DNA of 37,743 nucleotides from Erysipelotrichaceae bacterium (GTDB lineage Bacteria > Bacillota_I > Bacilli_A > Erysipelotrichales > Erysipelotrichaceae): positions 41,607 through 79,349 of the forward strand of contig DOUE01000025.1 in assembly GCA_003520745.1 (NCBI GenBank), given 5' to 3'. Below are positions 32,011-37,743 of this stretch, piece by piece. Numbering within the stretch: position 1 is the stretch's first letter; every line of letters starts with the position of its first letter. Both the position numbers and the translations under genes were made by a program. Below the pieces are notes generated by a model. That model ran no database searches, was not told the origin of the DNA, and saw only the letters and a list, made by a program, of their open reading frames with translations.

Positions 32011-32189
32011 GCGCGATTTTCCTCCTTGACGACTTGATGCGAAGGATGGTTGCCACATGAACCGATGGCGCATCCGTTACAACTTGCTTTCAAATCCTCA
32101 CATCCCGCCGGAACCGGCGTTTTATGATTGAGATAATAGGCGACGGCGTAGAATGCGCCAAGCGCCCCGATATACAGTGCCGCTTCCAT
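32007..32189 (-). CDS. Small Cys-rich membrane protein encoded within the rnf operon
   Basis: This is a 60-residue protein. An N-terminal membrane helix (about 3-20) is followed by a cytoplasmic-looking tail with Cys30, Cys37, Cys40 and Cys45 (C-x6-C-x2-C-x4-C) and two His. Its build resembles the FeoB-associated Cys-rich membrane proteins, but the location between rnfA and rnfB suggests a role with Rnf, such as an extra metal or Fe-S site or assembly factor. It overlaps rnfB by four bases and lies 3 nt after the rnfA stop with a weak ribosome site, so translation is probably coupled. Confidence 0.8.
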   Translation of the reverse strand: MEAALYIGALGAFYAVAYYLNHKTPVPAGCEDLKASCNGCAIGSCGNHPSHQVVKEENRA

Positions 32190-32192
32190 GGT

Positions 32193-32768
32193 CTAGACCA
32201 ATCCGGCCAAGCCGCTGAAGGCTAAGGCCATGATGGCCGCGAGGACCAAGGCAAGCGCATTGCCGCGGAACGGTTTGGGCGTGGTGGCGATATCCAAACG
32301 TTCGCGGATGGTCGAGAAGATGAACAACATCAACGCGAAACCCGCCGGGACGGCGATGGAATAGACGATCATTTCAAGGAAATCGAACTTGTTGGTGATG
32401 TTTTCCAAGGTGACGTACAAGACGACGCAGTTGGTGGTGATCAACGGAAGATAGATCCCCAACGCTTTATAGAGTGCGGGGGAGTATTTCTTCAGGACCA
32501 ATTCGACGAACTGGACGAACGCCGCGATGACCAGGATGAAGGTGATCAGGTCCATGTATTCGAGTTCCAACGGGACAAGGACGGAGTAATAGAGGACATA
32601 GGTGAAGATCGAGGCGCCGAGGATGACGAAGATGACCGCCAAACCCATCCCGATCGCGGAACTGCGTTGTCTGGAAACCCCCAAGAACGGACACATCCCC
32701 AAGAACTTCGTCAGGATGATGTTGTTGATGAGGAAAGCCGTCATGAAGAGTGCAAATAGTTTATCCAT
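32193..32768 (-). CDS. rnfA: Rnf electron transport complex subunit A
   Basis: This is an integral membrane subunit of the ferredoxin:NAD oxidoreductase complex, 191 residues with six hydrophobic segments. The conserved NNIILTKFLGMCPFLGVS (about 15-32) contains the Cys that, with its counterpart in RnfE, holds the membrane Fe-S cluster; TTNCVVLYVTLEN is the second conserved region. The start ATG 32768 has GGAGG upstream and lies one base after the rnfE stop; the frame to 32825 is overlap only. Confidence 0.95.
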   Translation of the reverse strand: MDKLFALFMTAFLINNIILTKFLGMCPFLGVSRQRSSAIGMGLAVIFVILGASIFTYVLYYSVLVPLELEYMDLITFILVIAAFVQFVELVLKKYSPALYKALGIYLPLITTNCVVLYVTLENITNKFDFLEMIVYSIAVPAGFALMLFIFSTIRERLDIATTPKPFRGNALALVLAAIMALAFSGLAGLV

Positions 32769-32769
32769 C

Positions 32770-33408
32770 TTACTTCGCCTCCTTCTTCGTCTGCGCTTCG
32801 ACTTTATCGCGGACGGCCGCGACACCCGCCGCCAAGACCGCGAAGGTCAAGAACGCGCCGACCGGTTGACTGAACATACTGATGCTGAATTCGGCCGGGA
32901 CCAATCGAATGCTGAAAATCAAGGCGTCGTTGAACGGGTTGACCATTTCGACGATACCGGTCGCAAGGATTTCACGGATCAACGACATGGCGACCAATCC
33001 GATGATGTAACCAAGTCCCATGGTGAATCCGTCCCAGGCGGAAGCCAATATCCCGTTTTTCGAGGCGAAGGCTTCGGCACGGCCGAGAATGATACAGTTG
33101 ACGACGATCAAGGGGATGAATACGCCAAGGGCGACATCGATCGCCGGGGCATAGGCCTTGATCAGCAGTTCGACCGCTTTGACCAAGGTCGCGATGACGA
33201 CGATGTAGACCGGGATGCGGATTTCATCCGGGGTGATCTTGCGGATCGCCGAGATGATGACATTGGATGCGATAAGAATCAAGATGACGGAAATCCCCAT
33301 CCCCAACGCATTGTTGAGGTTGATGGTGATCGCCAGGGTGGAACAGATCCCAAGGAACAATCCGAAGACCGGATTATCCAAAATCAAACCGGTGAAGAAT
33401 TTTTTCAT
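32770..33408 (-). CDS. rnfE: Rnf electron transport complex subunit E
   Basis: This is an integral membrane subunit homologous to RnfA but inverted in topology, 212 residues. The conserved DNPVFGLFLGICSTLAIT (about 11-28) holds the cluster-ligating Cys, and VVNCIILGRAEAFASKNG is the second family landmark. A lysine-rich C-terminus follows. The start ATG 33408 has GAGGAG upstream, 13 nt after the rnfG stop. Confidence 0.95.
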   Translation of the reverse strand: MKKFFTGLILDNPVFGLFLGICSTLAITINLNNALGMGISVILILIASNVIISAIRKITPDEIRIPVYIVVIATLVKAVELLIKAYAPAIDVALGVFIPLIVVNCIILGRAEAFASKNGILASAWDGFTMGLGYIIGLVAMSLIREILATGIVEMVNPFNDALIFSIRLVPAEFSISMFSQPVGAFLTFAVLAAGVAAVRDKVEAQTKKEAK

Positions 33409-33421
33409 GTGGTTCTCCTCC

Positions 33422-34363
33422 CTATCGGCTTTCGATAACCGCGCGTAAAGCACGGGCGGCGCTGATGGATGTATAGGTCGCTCCGGTCACGACATCGACC
33501 GAAGCCTCGGCATCACTCAGCGATAATCCTTCGAACTGTTTCAAGAACGTATCGGAATTCGTCTTATCCCCGATGTTCTTGGTATCGCTGAAGGTTTCAT
33601 ACGCGACGCTGACCACCGTATTGGCGGTATCGTCGATTTTGATGACATAGACATTGGGTTTGGGGTCTTCGCTGTGGTCGTCTTCCAACATCGCATAGCC
33701 TTTGGCGGATACACGATACGTGGTGATGTTTCCATCGGTCGTCTTTTCCAAGATTTCGGCCGGAGAAGTCGATGTCGCATCGGAAACGATCACGACGGGT
33801 TCGCCAAGATTGATGACGGGTTCGACGGGGTCGGGAACGGATGTACCGTCATCCTTGATGCCCTTCATCGCATTGAAATGCGCTTTCGCCGCGTTGATGC
33901 CTTTGACGACCGAACTCGAAGAGACGGTGGCTCCGGACAGCGTGGCGATCGCATCGGTGCTGCCTTTTCCGACGACGACGTTGCTGAACTCATCTTCGCC
34001 GACGCGGCTTCCGATGCCCGGGGTATCGTTGATGAAGGTGACTTTGAATCCGACGATCTTGGCGTCTTCGGAGAACGCGACCACGAAGGTGATCACATCC
34101 TTATAGCCTTGGACCTTGACGTTGTAGGCATAGCCTGCGTCTTTGGCTTCATAAACGTTGACGATGAGTCCGGTTTCGTCTTCGAAATCCAATTCGGAGA
34201 ACTCATCGGCTTGCGGGAAGAATTCCTGCAAGGTGGCTTTGACGGCGGCGATGGCGCGATCATTGATGATCGGCGCGGTGAGGGAATTCACACCGGCCAA
34301 CACGGCGCCGGCCAAGGCGCTTGTCAGCGCCAGAAACGCTGCTAAATAGAGTGCTTTCTTCAT
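33422..34363 (-). CDS. rnfG: RnfG with two FMN-binding domains
   Basis: This is a membrane-anchored flavoprotein subunit, 313 residues instead of the usual 180-220. One membrane helix (about 5-25) is followed by the standard RnfG FMN-binding domain with flavinylation motif S-G-A-T (Thr146). A linker (about 170-182) then leads to a second domain (183-313) ending in T-G-A-T (Thr296). The second domain closely matches the C-terminal extension of RnfD. ApbE, encoded divergently upstream of rnfC, would attach FMN to these Thr. The start at ATG 34363 has AAGGAGGG upstream; the frame to 34516 is an overlap with rnfD. Confidence 0.93.
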   Translation of the reverse strand: MKKALYLAAFLALTSALAGAVLAGVNSLTAPIINDRAIAAVKATLQEFFPQADEFSELDFEDETGLIVNVYEAKDAGYAYNVKVQGYKDVITFVVAFSEDAKIVGFKVTFINDTPGIGSRVGEDEFSNVVVGKGSTDAIATLSGATVSSSSVVKGINAAKAHFNAMKGIKDDGTSVPDPVEPVINLGEPVVIVSDATSTSPAEILEKTTDGNITTYRVSAKGYAMLEDDHSEDPKPNVYVIKIDDTANTVVSVAYETFSDTKNIGDKTNSDTFLKQFEGLSLSDAEASVDVVTGATYTSISAARALRAVIESR

Positions 34364-34373
34364 GTTGCCCTCC

Positions 34374-35867
34374 TTATTGTGCCAATACGGCTTCGATGGC
34401 CGCACGGACTGCGCGGGCGACAGAGACCGAGGTATTGGTCGCACCGGAAACAACATCGACTTCAGCGGCTTCATCGACGATCGACAAGCCTGCGAATTGG
34501 TCGAGGAACTTCTCATCTTTCGTCTTGTCCCCGATGTTTGGCGTATCGCTGAACGTCGCGTAGGCGACGCTTACGATTTCCTGCTTCACGGTATCGATCT
34601 TGACGATCAGAACGTTGGGCTGGGGATCTTCACTGTGGTCGTCCTGCAACATCGCGTAACCTTTGGAAGAGACGGTCAAGGTCGTGATGTCGCCATCGAC
34701 GACCTTATCGGTGACACTTGCCGGAGCAAGCGCCGTTTCATCGGAGAAAATCCCGACCGGATCACCCAGGGTGATGGTCGGTTCTTCCGGGACGACCGGG
34801 GCTTTATAGCTCATGGTGGTGGAAACGCCGAAGACCAAGAGGATGCCGATTAAGGATAAGGAAGCAAAGGAAATCGCATATTTCTTTACATTCTTGATCT
34901 GCCATCCGTCGGTCAACAACTCGATGGACGGGGTCAGCATGTTCATCAACAGGATGGAATACAAGACGCCTTCGGGAAGATTCGCCTTCACGCGGATCAA
35001 GACCGTCAAGATCCCTAACCCGATCGCGAACAAGGTGCGTCCGCTGGCGGAAGTCGGGTTGGTGACGGGGTCGGTCGCCATGAAGACGGCGCCGAAGACC
35101 AAGCCTCCGGTGGAAAGATGGAATAAGGGATACCAGAAGCCCATGCCTTTGGATACGGCGATGAGACTGGCCAAGACGAAGACGGTGGACAGATAGAAGA
35201 CGGGGATGCGCCAGTCGATGACTTTGCGGATGATCAGGAAGACCATGACCACAAGGATCAACACTTTGGACGTTTCACCCAAGGCACCGGGATAAAGTCC
35301 CAAAAACATGTTCTGTAATCCGCCGAATTGGTCGAGGAATTTGGTGACCGCTTCGGGTTTGTCGATCATCCAGCCCAGCTGGGCGATCGAGGCGGTCGGC
35401 GTGGCGGACGTGGTGATGTCCGTGACCGCGACTCCCGCAAACGATGCAAGCATCGCGGCACGACCGGCGGCCGCGGGGTTGAAGATGTTTTGTCCAAATC
35501 CGCCAAACACGAGTTTTCCGAAGAAAATCGCGAAGAACGTTCCGAATCCCAATGCGAAGTAGGACGTCGCGATGGGGACCATCAAGGTCAGGATGATCGC
35601 CGTGACCCAAGGGTAGGAACCCAAGAGATGACTCTTGATTTTCTTCTTGGTGAAGTAGGCGAAGGCTACTTCGGTGATGAATGCGACGATCAACGATGTC
35701 GCCATCAGCCCGAGGGCATGGATTCCGTAATTACTGCTGTATTGCGTAAAGTAGTAGGCAAGGGCGAACGCATAGATGACGCCCAAGCCGATGGTCAAAT
35801 CACGCATGATCCGACCCGTGCTCAATTGGTCCCGATAGTTCGGGGACACACGGAAAGTGAATTTCAT
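34374..35867 (-). CDS. rnfD: RnfD fused to a C-terminal FMN-binding-like domain
   Basis: This is a membrane flavoprotein subunit, 497 residues instead of the usual 310-360. Residues 1-352 are RnfD: an FTFRVSPNYRD start, about ten membrane segments, IFNPAAAGRAAML, and the covalent-flavin motif T-S-A-T-P with Thr156. Residues 363-497 are an added extracytoplasmic domain ending in S-G-A-T (Thr477), paralogous to the RnfG C-terminus (shared GYAML-DDHSEDP, FSDT-NIGDKT). The last RnfD helix (about 333-350) would place the extension outside. The start ATG 35867 has AGGAGG upstream overlapping the rnfC stop. Confidence 0.94.
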   Translation of the reverse strand: MKFTFRVSPNYRDQLSTGRIMRDLTIGLGVIYAFALAYYFTQYSSNYGIHALGLMATSLIVAFITEVAFAYFTKKKIKSHLLGSYPWVTAIILTLMVPIATSYFALGFGTFFAIFFGKLVFGGFGQNIFNPAAAGRAAMLASFAGVAVTDITTSATPTASIAQLGWMIDKPEAVTKFLDQFGGLQNMFLGLYPGALGETSKVLILVVMVFLIIRKVIDWRIPVFYLSTVFVLASLIAVSKGMGFWYPLFHLSTGGLVFGAVFMATDPVTNPTSASGRTLFAIGLGILTVLIRVKANLPEGVLYSILLMNMLTPSIELLTDGWQIKNVKKYAISFASLSLIGILLVFGVSTTMSYKAPVVPEEPTITLGDPVGIFSDETALAPASVTDKVVDGDITTLTVSSKGYAMLQDDHSEDPQPNVLIVKIDTVKQEIVSVAYATFSDTPNIGDKTKDEKFLDQFAGLSIVDEAAEVDVVSGATNTSVSVARAVRAAIEAVLAQ

Positions 35868-35879
35868 GGTTCGTTCCTC

Positions 35880-37172
35880 CTATTTCTTTTTCAACTGAAG
35901 AATACGTTTCGCACGGCGTACCCCTTCGGCCACATCCAGTTTGGAAGGACAGACATAGGTGCACAATCCGCATTCGATGCATTGGTCCGCACGGAGTTTG
36001 ACGATGGTGTCCAAATCCGCGGCTTGCTCGGCGTTATTGATGCGTACCGGCAACAATCCCGCAGGACAGGTGTCGTTGCATCTTCCGCAACGCAGACAGG
36101 CGACCGAATCGATTTTCTCCGTCTTCAAAATGGTGACGGCGTTCCCGTAAGGCGTAACGACGAACTGGTCGTTGGGGATGGTCTTCCCCATCATCGGTCC
36201 GCCCGCGATCAACAAGACGTCTTCGCTCGCATACCCGCCGAGTTTGGCGACGATTTCAGCGGTTTTCACACCGACCGGAACGCTGACGTTGGCCGGGGTT
36301 TTGATACCGTTGCCGCTGAAAGTCAAGGTTTTCTCGACGATCGGCATCCCGGTGCGGATCGCTTTCGCAAACGCGATCGCGGTCGTCGCGTTATTGACGA
36401 TGCATCCGATTTCCGAAGGCAGACGGTCATAACGCTTTTTCAGCAATTGATACACCAAGGTGCGCTCCCAACCCATCGGGTACACATCGGGGACTTCCTT
36501 GACGACGATCCCGGAAACGCCGACCAAGGCGGCGCGTACTTTCGCGATCAATTCCTTTTTCGGAGATTTGATGGCGATCCAGGCTTCTTTCGCGGTGCTG
36601 AGTTTAAGCATCGCCTTGACACCCAACACCAAATCATCGATGTTGTTTGAAATCTCGCGATAATCCGCAGTGATGTACGGTTCGCACTCCACCGCGTTGA
36701 TGATCAAGGTCGAAATGTTCTGCGGATTCTTATATTTCATATACGTGGGGAAACCGGCTCCGCCGCATCCGACGATCCCGGCATTCATCATGAAATCGAC
36801 CAATTCTTCACGTGTCGCTTTTTCGAAGTCGATCGGGGAGAACGGCTGTTCTTTCTCGTATAAACCGTCGTTTTCGATCACCAAGTGTTCAAGCGGCTTC
36901 AATACCGCATGCATGATCGTCTGTTTCCCGACGACCTTCCCTGAAACCGAAGAGAAAAACGGTACGGTCATATGATCGCTGCGTTTTGCGATCATCGTCC
37001 CTACCTTCACGCTGTCCCCTTCTTTGACGAGGACTTCAATATTCGTGGAGAACATACTCATCAACGGAATATAGACGAATTTACCCGCGTCGACGCGGAC
37101 GATATCGTTGTGATCCGTCAACCCTTTATGTCCTTCGAGATGCTTTTGCATCGCGCCGATCCATATTGACAT
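35880..37172 (-). CDS. rnfC: Rnf electron transport complex subunit C
   Basis: This is the NADH-interacting peripheral subunit, 430 residues. An N-terminal barrel-sandwich region (about 25-110) is followed by the FMN/NADH site GIVGCGGAGFPTYMK, an SLBB-like segment (VPVGVKTAEIVAKLGGY) and two 4Fe-4S motifs, CLRCGRCNDTCP and CIECGLCTYVCP, near the C-terminus. Size and order match Bacillota RnfC. It is the first gene of the operon, with AAGGTGAG before ATG 37172 and an extended -10 promoter upstream. Confidence 0.95.
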   Translation of the reverse strand: MSIWIGAMQKHLEGHKGLTDHNDIVRVDAGKFVYIPLMSMFSTNIEVLVKEGDSVKVGTMIAKRSDHMTVPFFSSVSGKVVGKQTIMHAVLKPLEHLVIENDGLYEKEQPFSPIDFEKATREELVDFMMNAGIVGCGGAGFPTYMKYKNPQNISTLIINAVECEPYITADYREISNNIDDLVLGVKAMLKLSTAKEAWIAIKSPKKELIAKVRAALVGVSGIVVKEVPDVYPMGWERTLVYQLLKKRYDRLPSEIGCIVNNATTAIAFAKAIRTGMPIVEKTLTFSGNGIKTPANVSVPVGVKTAEIVAKLGGYASEDVLLIAGGPMMGKTIPNDQFVVTPYGNAVTILKTEKIDSVACLRCGRCNDTCPAGLLPVRINNAEQAADLDTIVKLRADQCIECGLCTYVCPSKLDVAEGVRRAKRILQLKKK

Positions 37173-37239
37173 AGACTCACCTTGCCCTTTCCTACGTTAC
37201 CTTGGACACGAAAAAAATGTGTTCACAAGTTCCTGAACC

Positions 37240-37248
37240 ATTATAGCA
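37240..37248 (-). promoter_or_regulatory. Promoter of the rnf operon (extended -10)
   Basis: TGC-TATAAT (37240-37248, minus strand) lies about 67 nt before rnfC, with no strong -35. It is divergent from the apbE promoter about 60 nt away. Confidence 0.65.
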
Positions 37249-37305
37249 CATTTCTATTTTTGCGTATATTTCACGAGTCAAATGATTAAAAAGAATCATG
37301 AAAGT

Positions 37306-37320
37306 GTGATATAATATCAC
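37306..37320 (+). promoter_or_regulatory. apbE promoter -10 embedded in a perfect palindrome
   Basis: GTGATAT-A-ATATCAC is a perfect 15-base palindrome that contains TATAAT (37310-37315), preceded by TGA (extended -10). A second inverted repeat, ATGATT/AATCAT (37282-37299), covers the -35 region. Both look like operator sites for a regulator of apbE and perhaps rnf. Confidence 0.5.
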
Positions 37321-37331
37321 GCGGTGATAGC

Positions 37332-37712
37332 ATGCTAAAAAAAGCACTAGGTTTTTTCTTGGTGATCGCACTCTTATCCGGGTGTACGAAACCGCAAACC
37401 CTCACGAAATTCTCCAATCAGACCATCGAAGCCGGTTTCGACACGATCATCACCTTGATCGGATATACCAAGGACAAAGCGGAGTTCGACGCTTATTTTG
37501 AAATCATGAAAAGCGAATTCACCCGATTGAACGAACTTTTCGACAAATACAACGATTATGAAGGGGTCAACAACATCAAGACCATCAACGACAACGCCGG
37601 CGTCGCCCCGGTCGTCGTCGACCAAGCCATCCTCGACATGTTGAAGTTGGCGAAGGAATGGTACGAGCCTTCCGGCGGGTCGTTCAACGTCACCATGGGT
37701 TCCGTGCTCTAA
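37332..37712 (+). CDS. apbE: FAD:protein FMN transferase (ApbE), interrupted by in-frame TAA and cut by window end
   Basis: This is a lipoprotein of the ApbE family that transfers FMN from FAD to Thr in S-G-A-T motifs. The signal ends in lipobox L-S-G-C (Cys18). Family features follow: the FDTIITLIGY strand (36-45), LNELFDKYNDYEG (67-79), INDNAG (85-90) and SGGSFNVTMGS (114-124). The frame meets TAA at 37710-37712 after residue 126, in the middle of the domain, but goes on beyond it with IWHEYRDMGQ in the same frame, which continues the family alignment. A single AAA-to-TAA change would explain this. The gene is therefore a recent nonsense mutant, a sequencing error, or read through. Confidence 0.82.
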   Translation: MLKKALGFFLVIALLSGCTKPQTLTKFSNQTIEAGFDTIITLIGYTKDKAEFDAYFEIMKSEFTRLNELFDKYNDYEGVNNIKTINDNAGVAPVVVDQAILDMLKLAKEWYEPSGGSFNVTMGSVL

Positions 37713-37743
37713 ATCTGGCATGAGTACCGCGATATGGGCCAAG

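Noticed and set aside
34364..34516. N-terminal extension of rnfG up to 34516
   Set aside because: It lies over the end of rnfD in another frame; the lipophilic start at 34363 follows AAGGAGGG.
33661..34670. Similar DNA at the ends of rnfG and rnfD taken as an assembly duplication
   Set aside because: The copies differ at many positions, sit in frame in two distinct genes and follow different upstream domains, so this is an old protein-domain duplication.
35328..36650. Plus-strand open frame (440 codons) opposite rnfD/rnfC
   Set aside because: It is antisense to conserved rnf genes and has a composition typical of reverse-strand shadows.
37710..37712. TAA in apbE as a reassigned codon
   Set aside because: Many other genes here end normally at TAA with terminators right after (for example the potD, pduL and oppA genes), so TAA is a real stop in this genome.
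1..37743. CRISPR arrays, insertion sequences, transposases, toxin-antitoxin or phage genes
   Set aside because: No regularly spaced repeats, transposase motifs or terminal inverted repeats were noticed on either strand.

Overview
The window reads as a chromosome segment of a Gram-positive-type (Bacillota/Mycoplasmatota-like) anaerobe or fermenter of roughly balanced base composition. The pointers are lipoproteins with lipobox signals, strong AGGAGG-type ribosome sites, sigma-A-like promoters, a Bacillota-order rnf operon (C-D-G-E-A-B), PduL phosphotransacylase, type III pantothenate kinase and a secretin-less Tad-type pilus locus. A Mollicutes-related lineage such as Izemoplasmatales or Erysipelotrichia would fit, but the lineage is a guess. 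Almost every gene lies on the minus strand. The plus-strand exceptions are an alpha/beta hydrolase (14799) and an ApbE homologue (37332).

Layout. 1-792: eight tRNA genes (fMet partial, Ser, two further CAT-anticodon tRNAs, Pro, Arg, Leu, Cys) with two promoters. 886-6222: polyamine ABC transporter operon (XRE-cupin regulator, potA, potB, potC and two tandem potD-like lipoproteins). 6387-6695: thioredoxin. 6766-12051: amino-sugar operon (nagA, HAD phosphatase, diacylglycerol-kinase-like lipid kinase, aldose epimerase, nagB, second HAD phosphatase). 12154-14631: YgiQ-type radical SAM protein and PduL. 14799-15530: hydrolase. 15585-21227: oligopeptide ABC transporter oppA-B-C-D-F, with a hairpin attenuator after oppA. 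21454-22366: tRNA-His and coaX. 22445-25900: a six-gene compact Tad pilus locus. 25994-31602: a carbon-acid module consisting of a LytS/LytT two-component system, a CstA/BtsT-type transporter, a LUD-domain protein and an FMN-dependent alpha-hydroxy-acid oxidoreductase. 31705-37172: rnf operon. 37332-end: the start of apbE, interrupted by an in-frame TAA.

How the parts work together. The Rnf complex would couple reduced ferredoxin and NAD to an ion gradient. RnfG and RnfD need covalent FMN, which ApbE attaches, and apbE is divergently transcribed from rnfC. The adjoining LytS/LytT plus CstA module resembles the enterobacterial BtsSR-BtsT pyruvate system. Its downstream LUD and alpha-hydroxy-acid oxidoreductase genes point to lactate/pyruvate exchange and redox balance, with PduL available for acyl-phosphate formation. 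Peptide, polyamine and amino-sugar uptake/catabolism suggest growth on necromass or host-derived polymers.

The most unusual material is in the rnf operon. RnfD carries a C-terminal FMN-binding-like domain that is a clear paralogue of a second domain on RnfG. RnfB is reduced to a 101-residue membrane/one-cluster protein without its ferredoxin domains. A 60-residue Cys-rich membrane protein sits between rnfA and rnfB. The neighbouring apbE has a stop codon inside its conserved core. There is no stretch longer than about 300 bases without a gene; the longest spacer (21228-21453) holds the oppA promoter region and the tRNA-His terminator.
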